Counted from the first letter of the stretch, positions 19,538 to 27,667 are shown. The stretch: DNA of 64,000 bases from Chitinophaga sp. (GCF_017745275.1 NZ_JAGHZS010000008.1:371165-435164); one strand, 5' to 3'. Numbers and translations: made by a program. Notes: generated by a model from the letters alone, not told the origin.

Positions 19538-19655
19538 TAAAAGCATAAACTACCGAAGCGAAGATACAAGCGGATAAAATATAAATAGCAGAAATGCGCC
19601 TATCTTCGCTTCGGTAGCTTTAAGCTTTTTGCTTTCTGCTTTCTGCTTTATCTTC
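19538..19655. repeat. Family B repeat in a divergent promoter region
   Basis: A perfect 17-bp inverted repeat (19550-19566 with 19601-19617, arm CTACCGAAGCGAAGATA) is flanked on the right by GCTTTTTGCTTTCTGCTTTCTGC units and on the left by AAAAGCATAAA. The core differs from the GCGAATGAC core of other copies but the flanks are the same type. It lies between the divergent SRPBCC and Ig-like lipoprotein genes. Confidence 0.65.
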
Positions 19656-19660
19656 GTTAT

Positions 19661-21118
19661 ATGAATCAATTCTTCCGGAGCTGGGTTTTCTGGCTGATGT
19701 TTATTATCGTTTCTATTTCATTTACGCGATGCGCCAACATTGTACCGCCCAGTGGCGGACCAAGGGATAGTTTACCTCCGGTATTGCTCCAGGTAACGCC
19801 CCGCGACTCTACCCTTCACTTTCATAGTAAAAAGGTATACTTCATATTTGATGAATATGTGGAACTGGACAATGTGAACGACAAGCTGATTGTGTCTCCC
19901 ACCTTGAAACGCCCACCTATCGTTACTGCAAAGCTGCATACCGTTACGTTGGAAATCAAGGATACCCTGGTAGCCAATACTACGTATACCTTCAACTTTG
20001 CGGATGCCATCCGGGATATTAATGAACGGAATATTGTGCAGGACTTTCAATACGTAGTGTCTACCGGCGACTACCTGGATAGCTTACAGGTAACCGGCCA
20101 CCTGATAGATGCGGAGAATGGTAAGGTAGATAGTAACGTGGCGGTGATGTTGTATCGCGACCTCACAGATTCTATTGTTTCCAAGGAGAAACCGGTATAC
20201 TACGCCAAAACCAGGGCAGACGGATCTTTCCGTTTTAAAAATATTGCGCCGGGTGCCTATAAAATATTTGCCCTGAAAGAAGAAGACCGTGACCTTCAAT
20301 ATAACCAGCCTACCGAACAGATAGCCTTCGTGGAAGCGCCGCTGGTATTGAAAGAAAGCAATGTGGCAGGTGTAAACATGCTGCTGTTTATGGAAACAGA
20401 TAGCACCATAAAACCGCCACCAGAGCCAATTGATTCTACTGACCTTCAACAGGAAGACGAGGAAAAGAAAAAGAAGAAATTGCCTAAGTTAACAGCCACC
20501 GCTTCCCTGGAAGGTGGCATGCAGGAGTTACCCAAACCATTGAAAATCACGTTTTCGCTGCCCCTCAGAAACCTGGACAGCAACCGGGTGATTTTGGGAG
20601 AAGACAGCGCGTACAACCCGGTGACCTTTACCAATACCATGGATTCCACTAAAACCCAGTGGACCATTGGTTATCCCTGGAAAGAGGGCACTCCGTACCG
20701 GCTGATTATTCCCAACGATGGCCCTACAGATACCGCAGGGCAACACCTGGCCCGGGCAGATACGATCCGGTTCAGGACCAAGAAAGTATCCGACTATTCC
20801 ATTTTTGCCCTGACGGAACTGAATATCAGCGATAGCACCAAATCCGCCATCAACGATAGCTCCATGCATTATGTAGTGCAGTTGGTACAGGACAAAACGG
20901 TTAAATATTCCGGTACTGTAGTAAACGGAAAATGGAGCCAGCGCTTTATTACGCCAGGAGAGTACGAGGTAAGACTATTGCTGGATACCAATGGTAATGG
21001 CAAATGGGATCGGGGTAAATATTATACCAAGCCGAGGAAGCAGCCGGAACGGGTGATTGTTATTGAAAAAATCAACCTCAAAGCCAACTGGACCCTACCT
21101 AAGAAAATAAGTATTTAA
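19661..21118 (+). CDS. Ig-like domain lipoprotein (SbsA/Big_5-type N-terminal domain)
   Basis: 485 residues. The signal ends in FTRC (Cys24), followed by ANIVPPSGGPRDSLPPVL, a very conserved opening in Bacteroidota. An SbsA-type Ig-like domain (about 40-135; LEIKDTLVANTTYTFNF) follows, then a carboxypeptidase-like beta sandwich (about 150-215; TRADGSFRFKNIAPGAYKIF). A Lys/Glu-rich linker and a second Ig-like domain with a C-terminal GEYEVRLLLDTNGNGKWDRG (DxNxNGxWDxG) complete it. It is probably surface- or periplasm-facing, with unknown role. It is often found near recR in this phylum by my recollection. A hairpin at 21124-21151 follows. Confidence 0.85.
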   Translation: MNQFFRSWVFWLMFIIVSISFTRCANIVPPSGGPRDSLPPVLLQVTPRDSTLHFHSKKVYFIFDEYVELDNVNDKLIVSPTLKRPPIVTAKLHTVTLEIKDTLVANTTYTFNFADAIRDINERNIVQDFQYVVSTGDYLDSLQVTGHLIDAENGKVDSNVAVMLYRDLTDSIVSKEKPVYYAKTRADGSFRFKNIAPGAYKIFALKEEDRDLQYNQPTEQIAFVEAPLVLKESNVAGVNMLLFMETDSTIKPPPEPIDSTDLQQEDEEKKKKKLPKLTATASLEGGMQELPKPLKITFSLPLRNLDSNRVILGEDSAYNPVTFTNTMDSTKTQWTIGYPWKEGTPYRLIIPNDGPTDTAGQHLARADTIRFRTKKVSDYSIFALTELNISDSTKSAINDSSMHYVVQLVQDKTVKYSGTVVNGKWSQRFITPGEYEVRLLLDTNGNGKWDRGKYYTKPRKQPERVIVIEKINLKANWTLPKKISI

Positions 21119-21123
21119 AAAAT

Positions 21124-21151
21124 GCGGCGGGAGCAGGTGAGCTCCCGCCGC
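21124..21151 (-). terminator. GC-rich hairpin with its U-tract on the minus strand
   Basis: Perfect 11-bp stem (21124-21134 with 21141-21151, arm GCGGCGGGAGC) and a six-base loop. The A-run at 21116-21122 would be a U-run only in a minus-strand transcript, yet both flanking genes are on the plus strand. It may stop antisense transcription from recR or stabilise the lipoprotein mRNA end. Confidence 0.55.
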
Positions 21152-21162
21152 TGCAATATTCC

Positions 21163-21170
21163 TAACTTTG
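21163..21170 (+). promoter_or_regulatory. -7 box directly in front of recR
   Basis: TAACTTTG, a match to TAnnTTTG, ends only 4 nt before the recR ATG (21175). If used, the transcript starts at or near the first codon, giving a leaderless mRNA. The region 19-21 nt upstream falls inside the hairpin at 21124-21151 and has no TTTG. Confidence 0.45.
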
Positions 21171-21174
21171 CACT

Positions 21175-21795
21175 ATGATATTTTCGTCTGCTCTGATAGA
21201 AAACGCGGTAAATGAATTTGCAAAACTGCCGGGGATTGGTAAAAAAACCGCTCTCCGCCTGGTATTGCATCTGCTGAAGCAGGAAACGGCCCAGGTGGAA
21301 CAGTTTGGAGATGTGATTGCCCGTATGCGGCAGCAGATCCGGTTTTGCAATGTGTGTCACAATGTATCTGATGCAGAAATATGTAGTATTTGCAGCAGCC
21401 ATTCCAGGCAAAGGCAGGTAGTATGTGTGGTAGAAAGCATCCGGGATGTGATGGCCATTGAAAACACCCAGCAATTCAATGGCTTATACCATGTGTTGGG
21501 GGGTATTATCTCTCCTATTGACGGCATTGGTCCGGATCAACTGAATGTGCATTCCCTGGTGGAAAGAGTACAGTTTCAGGGTGTGGAAGAAGTAATTATG
21601 GCGGTAAGTCCTACTATTGAGGGGGACACTACCATTTATTATCTCTCTAAAAAACTAAAAGAATTCCCGGTAAAAATCACCACTATTGCCCGTGGTATTG
21701 CCTTTGGGGGCGAGTTAGAGTATGCTGATGAGATGACGCTCGCAAGGTCTATCAGCAACCGGTTACCGCTGGAAAGCTATGTACAGAATAAATAG
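21175..21795 (+). CDS. recR: Recombination mediator RecR
   Basis: 206 residues. With RecO and RecF it loads RecA at single-strand gaps. In order: the helix-hairpin-helix (FAKLPGIGKKTALRLVLHLL, about 13-32), a zinc finger with four cysteines (CNVC and CSIC, about 57-72), the Toprim domain (VVCVVESIRDVMAIE; HVLGGIISPIDGIGPDQLN), and the C-terminal Walker-like ARGIAFGGELEYADEMTLAR. Length is normal. The start at ATG 21175 lies 4 nt after a -7 box. It is followed at once by a family A palindrome, whose first TAG is the stop codon. Confidence 0.97.
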   Translation: MIFSSALIENAVNEFAKLPGIGKKTALRLVLHLLKQETAQVEQFGDVIARMRQQIRFCNVCHNVSDAEICSICSSHSRQRQVVCVVESIRDVMAIENTQQFNGLYHVLGGIISPIDGIGPDQLNVHSLVERVQFQGVEEVIMAVSPTIEGDTTIYYLSKKLKEFPVKITTIARGIAFGGELEYADEMTLARSISNRLPLESYVQNK

Positions 21796-21900
21796 CTATT
21801 AGCTTTTAGCCATTAGCTTTTAGCTTTTAGCAAAAATGCAGCGGAAACATATCATATGTTCTTCGCTGCATTTTTGCTAAAAGCTAATGGCTAATAGCTA
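21793..21900. repeat. Family A intergenic palindrome with unequal arms
   Basis: The arms run 21793-21852 and 21854-21900 around a single central base. Both contain TAGCTATTAGC, CATTAGCTTTTAGC, AAAAATGCAGCG and an ACATAT/ATATGT centre. The left arm has two extra TTTTAGC heptads relative to the right, so units have been gained or lost. It follows recR and partly forms its stop codon. Confidence 0.85.
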
Positions 21901-21901
21901 T

Positions 21902-21931
21902 AAAAAAATACGGGTGCTCAATAGCACCCGT
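21902..21931 (-). terminator. Rho-independent terminator of the small gene at 21970-22188
   Basis: Perfect 9-bp stem ACGGGTGCT/AGCACCCGT (21910-21918 with 21923-21931), CAAT loop. On the minus strand it is followed by ATTTTTTT. It lies 38 nt after the stop of the minus-strand gene. Confidence 0.8.
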
Positions 21932-21969
21932 CTTCGTTTAACCTGTAATTCCACGTTATGAAAAGTTTG

Positions 21970-22188
21970 TCAGACCGCGTCCTTTAAGGAATCGTTCTGA
22001 AATATGGTATGATTGGTTTCTGATTCTTTTGTAGCCTGCAGCTCTTTCCACCGCTGCATTTCATACTTATTTAAGAAGCATACCTTAAACACTTCCGGTT
22101 GCCGGTCGTCTGTCGACTGTGGCACTGGCTGTAACCCCAGGCTGGCCAGGTGTTTATGCAGGGTATGGATATGTTCTGATATAGTCAT
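21970..22188 (-). CDS. Small protein of unknown function
   Basis: 72 residues from the ATG at 22188 (MTISEHIHTLHKHLASLGL). A GTG at 22197 could add three residues. No signal peptide or membrane segment; hydrophilic, with an amphipathic N-terminal helix and a single Cys in VFKVCFLNKYEM. I do not recognise a family. Support for a real gene: a matching minus-strand terminator 38 nt downstream and, upstream, another tiny minus-strand frame with a promoter-like sequence. Confidence 0.55.
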   Translation of the reverse strand: MTISEHIHTLHKHLASLGLQPVPQSTDDRQPEVFKVCFLNKYEMQRWKELQATKESETNHTIFQNDSLKDAV

Positions 22189-22242
22189 GACTGACACTAG
22201 TTTTGTTGTAATAAATATTAAGAAACACGAATGATGAATCTG

Positions 22243-22335
22243 TTAATTGCAACAGCAATTATAGGGAGTGTGGGCGGAGGGCTGGTGGGTGGCCATGGCC
22301 GGGTAAATCACTATATTTCTATCATTTTGTTGCAT
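22243..22335 (-). CDS. Possible 30-residue peptide ending in CCCN
   Basis: ATG at 22335 to TAA at 22243, 30 codons. The peptide starts MQQNDRNIVIYP and ends HTPYNCCCN. Three consecutive cysteines near the C-terminus are unusual. A -7 box (TATATTTG, 22363-22356) with TTTG 21 nt upstream (22388-22385) matches the Bacteroidota promoter on this strand. The 72-residue gene at 21970-22188 lies 54 nt downstream and could share the transcript. The frame is short enough to arise by chance, and an overlapping plus-strand frame (22231-22392) also exists. Confidence 0.3.
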   Translation of the reverse strand: MQQNDRNIVIYPAMATHQPSAHTPYNCCCN

Positions 22336-22355
22336 GGTGTCTTTCTATTACCCTA

Positions 22356-22388
22356 CAAATATAGTAGACTTTATAGACTACTGCCAAA
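22356..22388 (-). promoter_or_regulatory. Promoter-like sequence for the small minus-strand genes
   Basis: Read on the minus strand: TTTG (22388-22385), 21-nt spacer, TATATTTG (22363-22356). Transcription would start about 13-15 nt before the ATG at 22335. It fits the Bacteroidota consensus but lies in AT-rich DNA, where such matches are more frequent. Confidence 0.45.
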
Positions 22389-22519
22389 TTAATTTTCTAA
22401 ATATAAACAAAATCTATATGCACTACATTCGATATAGACCAAAGCAAAAGGTGGCTAAAACTCCGGTCACATCTTGGTAAACGCAAATTCACAAAACAAA
22501 ATATTAGCTGGGAAAAGGT

Positions 22520-22572
22520 TATATTTGTGAGGATTTTTCAGGGTGGATTTGTTTATTGTTCGACCCTGTTTT
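22520..22572 (+). promoter_or_regulatory. -7 box and leader hairpin upstream of metH
   Basis: TATATTTG at 22520-22527 matches the -7 consensus, but no TTTG is found at the right distance. The predicted leader contains an inverted repeat CAGGGT/ACCCTG (22539-22544 with 22563-22568) followed by TTTTC, about 40 nt before the metH ATG. It could be an attenuator. I do not recognise a SAM or cobalamin riboswitch consensus here. Confidence 0.35.
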
Positions 22573-22609
22573 CATTTCTCAACGGTAACTAATAAACGCC
22601 TTGACAATT

Positions 22610-23626
22610 ATGAAATCTTTGCAAGACTGCGCCAACGAGCGTATACTTATCATTGATGGTGCAATGGGCACCATGATACAACGCTATCAACTCCAGGAAT
22701 CTGACTACAGAGGCACCCGCTTTGCCGACTATCACAGTGATCTTAAAGGCAATAACGACCTCCTGAACCTCACCCAGCCACAAATCATTGAAGCCATTCA
22801 CCGGGAATACCTGGAAGCTGGTGCTGATATTATTGAAACCAATACTTTCAGCAGCACCTCTATTGCCATGGCCGACTATGACATGCAGGACCTGGCCTAT
22901 GAGCTGAATGTGGCCGCTGCTACTATTGCCAAGAAAGCAACAGCAGCCTACAATGCCTTAACACCGGATAAGCCCCGCTTCGTAGCTGGTGCTATTGGTC
23001 CCATGAATAAAACATTGTCATTATCACCAGATGTAAACAATCCCGGCTTCCGCTCTGTATACTTCGATGAAGTAGCCGCAGCCTATGAAGAACAGGTGCG
23101 TGGCCTCTCCGATGGCGGCGTGGATATACTCCTCATAGAAACCATTTTTGATACGCTGAACTGCAAAGCTGCTATTTATGCGATCAAAAAATACTTCCGT
23201 GAATCCGGCAAACCAGAAATTCCTATCATGATTTCCGGTACCATCACCGATGCCTCCGGCAGAACCCTCAGTGGTCAAACCCTGGAAGCGTTTTATATTT
23301 CTGTGATGCACGCCAACCCGTTTTCTATTGGCCTCAACTGCGCCCTGGGCGGACAACAGATGCGTCCTTATGTGGAAGAATTATCCAATATCGCCAGTTG
23401 CTATGTAAGCTGCTACCCTAACGCCGGCTTACCCAATGCCTTTGGTGAATATGATGAAGAACCGGAAGATACCGCATGCACCATCGAAGACTTCGCCAAC
23501 TCCGGCTTTGTGAACATAGTAGGCGGTTGCTGTGGCACCACACCAGATCATATACGCCATATTGCAGACCATGTGAGACATATCAAACCACGACTGAAAC
23601 CAGTATTAGCCGATACACTGGCCTAA
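22610..23626 (+). CDS. metH: Methionine synthase, homocysteine-binding subunit (split MetH, first part)
   Basis: 338 residues from the ATG at 22610; a TTG at 22601 is less likely. It corresponds to the N-terminal homocysteine S-methyltransferase module of cobalamin-dependent MetH (E. coli residues 1-353). Seen: LIIDGAMGTMIQRYQL, ETNTFSSTSIAMADYDM, FVAGAIGPMNKTLSLSPDV, and the zinc ligands in GLNCALGG and GGCCGTTPDHI. The remaining modules are on the next gene, 41 nt downstream. The break falls exactly between domains and each part has its own start, so this is a natural split rather than a frameshift. It makes methionine from homocysteine together with the second subunit. Confidence 0.95.
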   Translation: MKSLQDCANERILIIDGAMGTMIQRYQLQESDYRGTRFADYHSDLKGNNDLLNLTQPQIIEAIHREYLEAGADIIETNTFSSTSIAMADYDMQDLAYELNVAAATIAKKATAAYNALTPDKPRFVAGAIGPMNKTLSLSPDVNNPGFRSVYFDEVAAAYEEQVRGLSDGGVDILLIETIFDTLNCKAAIYAIKKYFRESGKPEIPIMISGTITDASGRTLSGQTLEAFYISVMHANPFSIGLNCALGGQQMRPYVEELSNIASCYVSCYPNAGLPNAFGEYDEEPEDTACTIEDFANSGFVNIVGGCCGTTPDHIRHIADHVRHIKPRLKPVLADTLA

Positions 23627-23667
23627 TCTATCACAGCAGGTTTATTTAACACCCAGTAACAGCAACA

Positions 23668-26433
23668 ATGAGCGAAACTATTATACATAACACAGATATT
23701 GTCAGTGAACCAATCATGAATGAAGAACGCCGGATCATCAGGCCCTTTATGCGTTTGAGCGGACTGGAACCACTGGTAGTAAGGCCTGAAACCAATTTCA
23801 TCAACGTTGGGGAACGTACCAACGTAACCGGATCCAAGAAATTTGCCCGCCTGATCAGGGAAGGCCATTACGAAGAAGCGCTGTCTGTTGCCCGTCAACA
23901 GGTAGAAAGCGGCGCCCAGATCCTGGACGTAAACATGGACGATGCCCTCCTCGATGGAGAAGTGGCCATGTCCACCTTCCTAAACCTCCTTGCAGCAGAA
24001 CCAGACATCTCCCGTATCCCGGTGATGATTGACTCCAGTAAGTTTTCTGTTATTGAAGCCGGGTTGAAATGCGTACAAGGTAAATGTATTGTCAACTCTA
24101 TCAGCTTAAAAGAAGGCGAAACCAAATTTATTGAACAGGCACATATCTGCAAAAGCTATGGCGCTGCCGTAGTAGTAATGGCCTTCGATGAACACGGACA
24201 GGCAGATACCGAAGAAAAACGTGTCAGCTTCAGCCACCGCGCCTATAAAATATTAACCGAAGTAGTGGGTTTTGCACCGCAAGACATCATCTTCGATCCG
24301 AATATATTTGCGATTGCCACTGGTATTGAAGAACACAATAACTACGCAGTTGAATTCATTAATGCCACCCGTCGTATTAAAGAACTGATGCCACTGGCTA
24401 AAGTAAGCGGTGGGGTGAGTAACGTGTCGTTCTCCTTCCGGGGTAATGAAACTGTGCGTGAAGCCATGCACTCCGTATTCCTGTTCCACGCCATCAAAGC
24501 AGGCATGGATATGGGAATTGTGAATGCCGGTATGCTCCAGATCTATGACGACATTGAACCACAACTGCGGGAACTTTGTGAGGATGCCATACTAAATAGG
24601 CGGGAAGACGCTACCGAAAGACTCATACAATTTGCAGAAACCGTTAAGGCCAAAGGAAAAGTTGTAGAAAAAGACGAAACCTGGAGGCAGGGAACAGTAG
24701 AAGAACGGTTAAGTCATGCCCTGGTAAACGGTATTACTGATTATATTGATGAAGATACTGAAGAAGCCCGCGTAAAATACCCACGTCCGCTGGATGTGAT
24801 TGAAGGTCCACTGATGGCTGGTATGAACATCGTAGGTGACCTGTTTGGCAGTGGCAAAATGTTTTTACCCCAGGTGGTAAAAAGTGCCCGTGTGATGAAA
24901 AAATCAGTGGCTATCCTGACTCCTTATATAGAAGAAGAGAAACTCCGTTTACAGGAGCAGTTTGGAGGGGAAATTAAAGCCGCTGGTAAAATTTTGCTTG
25001 CCACCGTAAAAGGAGATGTACACGATATCGGTAAAAACATCGTGGGTGTAGTACTGGCATGTAACGGCTATGAAATTATTGACCTGGGCGTAATGGTGCC
25101 TGCAGAAAAGATTTTGCAGACCGCACGCCAGGAAAAGGTAGATATCATCGGGTTAAGCGGCTTGATTACCCCCAGCCTCGACGAAATGGTGCACGTAGCC
25201 CGTGAACTGAAAAGGCAGGATTTTGATATTCCGCTGATCATTGGTGGCGCCACTACCAGCCGTACCCATACAGCGGTTAAAATAGCCCAGGAATATGGCC
25301 ATGGCGTAGTACACGTACTGGACGCTTCCCGTAGCGTAACCGTTACCGGCAGCCTGCTGAACAAAGCCCTGAAGCCTGATTTCCTGGCGGGTATCCAGGA
25401 AGAATATCATAAGCTGAACGAGGCTTTTAAGAATAAAAAACAAACCAAACAATTCCTTCCTATCGCACAGGCGCAGGAGAACAAAGCTGCCATCGACTGG
25501 AATAGCTTTACGCCGGTAAAACCGAAAAAAACCGGGGTGATAAAATTTGAGAACTACGATCTGAAGGAAATTGCAGCATATATAGACTGGCAGCCGTTTT
25601 TCATTGCCTGGGAGCTACATGGTAAATTCCCTCAAATCCTCAGCGATGAAATTGTAGGGGTGGAAGCCACCCGTTTGTTCAACGATGCGCAGGAATTGCT
25701 GAAAAAAATAATTGAGGAAAAATGGCTGGGCGCCAACGCAGTGATAGGCCTTTATCCTGCTAACCGCGTGGCGGCAGACTCCGTAAAGGTAACTCCGGAG
25801 CAATCCAACATCACCCCGGTACAATTGGAATTCCTGCGTCAGCAGGTGAAGAAGGCGCCGGGACAACCTAATTTCTCCCTGGCTGATTTCATCGCCCCTG
25901 TTGAAAGTGGCAAGACCGACTACATTGGCGGGTTTGCAGTGACTACAGGAATCGGTATTGAAAAATGGCTGGATAAATTCAAAGCGGAGCACGACGACTA
26001 CAACAGCATTATGCTGAAAGCCCTGGCCGACAGGCTGGCGGAGGCTTTCGCGGAATTAATGCACGAGCGTGTGCGGAAGGAATTCTGGGGTTACGCCACA
26101 GAAGAGCATCTTAGCAACGAGCAGCTGATTAAGGAAGAATATGCTGGTATTCGTCCGGCGCCAGGCTATCCCGCCTGCCCTGACCATACCGAGAAATATA
26201 AATTATTTGATTTGTTGAACGCTACCGAAAACACCGGCATTACGCTCACAGAATCCCTGGCCATGTATCCCGCTTCCAGCGTGAGTGGATGGTATTTCGC
26301 CAATCCTGAAAGCAAGTATTTCGGATTAGGTAAAATTGAAAAAGATCAGGTAGCGGAATATGCCACCCGTAAAGGCTGGACTATAGAAGAAGCAGAACAG
26401 TGGCTTCGCCCCAATCTTGAATACGATCTTTAG
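23668..26433 (+). CDS. metH: Methionine synthase, pterin/cobalamin/reactivation subunit (split MetH, second part)
   Basis: 921 residues. Domains in order: methyltetrahydrofolate-binding pterin domain (about 45-300; NFINVGERTNVTGSKKF, QILDVNMDDALLDG); four-helix cap (about 325-420); cobalamin domain (about 440-570) with the base-off His in GDVHDIGKNIVG and the GGATTSRTHTAVKI loop; and C-terminal AdoMet-binding reactivation domain (about 610-921; RPAPGYPACPDHTEK, YPASSVSGWYFANPES). It takes the methyl group from methyl-THF via cobalamin and passes it to homocysteine on the first subunit. It is the second gene of the metH pair. Its TAG stop is the first base triplet of a family A repeat. Confidence 0.96.
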   Translation: MSETIIHNTDIVSEPIMNEERRIIRPFMRLSGLEPLVVRPETNFINVGERTNVTGSKKFARLIREGHYEEALSVARQQVESGAQILDVNMDDALLDGEVAMSTFLNLLAAEPDISRIPVMIDSSKFSVIEAGLKCVQGKCIVNSISLKEGETKFIEQAHICKSYGAAVVVMAFDEHGQADTEEKRVSFSHRAYKILTEVVGFAPQDIIFDPNIFAIATGIEEHNNYAVEFINATRRIKELMPLAKVSGGVSNVSFSFRGNETVREAMHSVFLFHAIKAGMDMGIVNAGMLQIYDDIEPQLRELCEDAILNRREDATERLIQFAETVKAKGKVVEKDETWRQGTVEERLSHALVNGITDYIDEDTEEARVKYPRPLDVIEGPLMAGMNIVGDLFGSGKMFLPQVVKSARVMKKSVAILTPYIEEEKLRLQEQFGGEIKAAGKILLATVKGDVHDIGKNIVGVVLACNGYEIIDLGVMVPAEKILQTARQEKVDIIGLSGLITPSLDEMVHVARELKRQDFDIPLIIGGATTSRTHTAVKIAQEYGHGVVHVLDASRSVTVTGSLLNKALKPDFLAGIQEEYHKLNEAFKNKKQTKQFLPIAQAQENKAAIDWNSFTPVKPKKTGVIKFENYDLKEIAAYIDWQPFFIAWELHGKFPQILSDEIVGVEATRLFNDAQELLKKIIEEKWLGANAVIGLYPANRVAADSVKVTPEQSNITPVQLEFLRQQVKKAPGQPNFSLADFIAPVESGKTDYIGGFAVTTGIGIEKWLDKFKAEHDDYNSIMLKALADRLAEAFAELMHERVRKEFWGYATEEHLSNEQLIKEEYAGIRPAPGYPACPDHTEKYKLFDLLNATENTGITLTESLAMYPASSVSGWYFANPESKYFGLGKIEKDQVAEYATRKGWTIEEAEQWLRPNLEYDL

Positions 26434-26585
26434 CAGTTAGCTTTTACCATTAGCCGTTAAACCAAAGCGGATGGTTAAAAAGTTAACCCTTAATATTTCA
26501 GATAGAATGGCCATTGGTTTTTAGCTGGATGAAGACAATTTAGTTTCATCTCGCTAAAAGCTGATGGCTAACCGCTAAAAGCTAC
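26431..26585. repeat. Family A intergenic palindrome, long-spaced and partly decayed
   Basis: Left arm 26431-26460 (TAGCAGTTAGCTTTTACCATTAG...) and right arm about 26550-26585 (...GCTGATGGCTAACCGCTAAAAGCTA) are both made of NNTTAGC heptads. About 90 nt of unrelated sequence separates them, unlike the tight hairpins elsewhere. It lies between metH and xthA. Confidence 0.65.
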
Positions 26586-26587
26586 AT

Positions 26588-27352
26588 ATGCGTATCATAT
26601 CTTACAATGTAAATGGCCTGAGGTCTGCTATGACCAAAGGATTCACCGAATGGTTACAATCCGACCCCGCAGACGTTATCTGCCTCCAGGAAATTAAAGC
26701 TCACCAGGAAAACATCGACTTTCAACAGTTTGAAAAACTGGGATACGAACATTACTGGTTTCCGGCCCAGAAAAAAGGCTACAGTGGCGTAGCGGTGCTG
26801 ACCCGTATTAAACCAGACTTTGTACAATACGGTAATGGGCATGAACAAAGTGATACAGAGGGGCGCTTTATCCGCCTGGATTTCGGCGATATTACCCTGA
26901 TCAATACCTACTTCCCTTCCGGCACCAGTGGAGATATCAGGCAAACCTATAAATACCAGTGGCTGGAGGAGTTTTTCACCTACCTGGATGTGTTAAAGAA
27001 AGCCCGTCCAAAGCTGGTGGTATGTGGGGATTATAACATTTGTCACAAGCCGATAGATATCCATGACCCGGTGAGCAATAAAAATTCAACCGGCTTTTTA
27101 CCTGAAGAACGAGCCTGGATGGACCGTTTCTTTGAAAGCGGCTTTGTGGACAGCTTCCGTCATTTTAATACAGACCCTCATCAGTACAGCTGGTGGAGCT
27201 TCCGGGCTAATGCCAGAAACAATAACAAGGGCTGGCGTATAGACTATATCAACGTCACAACCCCGTTAAAAGAGCAATTAAAACACGCTACTATTTACCA
27301 ACAGGTGAAGCACTCAGATCATTGTCCGGTATTTGTAGAGCTGACTGTATAA
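26588..27352 (+). CDS. xth: Exodeoxyribonuclease III
   Basis: 254 residues, usual length. It is an AP endonuclease and 3'-5' exonuclease of base excision repair. Catalytic-site motifs of the endonuclease/exonuclease/phosphatase fold: ISYNVNGLRSAM at the N-terminus, the metal-binding Glu in VICLQEIKAH, YSGVAVLTR, VVCGDYNICHKPIDI, and the C-terminal VKHSDHCPVFVEL with the catalytic Asp-His. The start ATG 26588 comes right after the palindrome. The DUF4286 gene follows 12 nt after the stop. Confidence 0.96.
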   Translation: MRIISYNVNGLRSAMTKGFTEWLQSDPADVICLQEIKAHQENIDFQQFEKLGYEHYWFPAQKKGYSGVAVLTRIKPDFVQYGNGHEQSDTEGRFIRLDFGDITLINTYFPSGTSGDIRQTYKYQWLEEFFTYLDVLKKARPKLVVCGDYNICHKPIDIHDPVSNKNSTGFLPEERAWMDRFFESGFVDSFRHFNTDPHQYSWWSFRANARNNNKGWRIDYINVTTPLKEQLKHATIYQQVKHSDHCPVFVELTV

Positions 27353-27364
27353 GCAAAAAGTAAT

Positions 27365-27667
27365 ATGATTATATACAATGTAACCACCAAAGTGGCCACA
27401 GATACGGTGTTCCAATGGCTTCAGTGGATGAAGGAATCACAGATTCCGGCTGTTATGGATACCGGGTTATTCAGCGACTACCGTATGAGCCGGTTATTGG
27501 AACAGGATGATAGTGAAGGGCCGACCTATGTAGTACAATATTTTGCGGATAGCCTGGAACAGTACAATACCTTCTCAGAGCGGTACCAACAAGGCCTTCG
27601 GGAGCGCGCGTATGCCATTTTCGGAGACCGTTTTATCGCCTTTAATACCGTTATGGAGGTGATTTAA
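27365..27667 (+). CDS. DUF4286 family protein
   Basis: 100 residues. It starts MIIYNVTTKVATDTVFQWLQ and has TYVVQYFADSLEQYNTF and LRERAYAIFGDRFIAFNTVM. This is the typical single-domain Bacteroidota DUF4286 pattern, a small alpha/beta ferredoxin-like fold related to dabb-type proteins. The function is unknown. It is 12 nt downstream of xth and probably cotranscribed. Confidence 0.85.
   Translation: MIIYNVTTKVATDTVFQWLQWMKESQIPAVMDTGLFSDYRMSRLLEQDDSEGPTYVVQYFADSLEQYNTFSERYQQGLRERAYAIFGDRFIAFNTVMEVI

Noticed and set aside
21793..21900. Regular 7-nt repeats considered as a CRISPR-like array
   Set aside because: The units are only 7 nt and directly adjacent without spacers, the whole is an inverted repeat, and no cas genes are present.
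22231..22392. Plus-strand frame of 53 codons starting MMNLLIATAIIGSVGGG, possibly a small membrane or double-glycine peptide
   Set aside because: No promoter match or ribosome site on this strand, and the second half has no clear pattern. The overlapping minus-strand peptide has better upstream signals, though both remain uncertain.
22393..22609. SAM or cobalamin riboswitch in front of metH
   Set aside because: I looked for the conserved cores of these riboswitches and found none; only a simple hairpin is present.
23627..23667. metH gap considered as a frameshift in a single gene
   Set aside because: The first part ends at a natural domain boundary, a 41-nt gap with its own downstream ATG follows, and split MetH is known in Bacteroidota.
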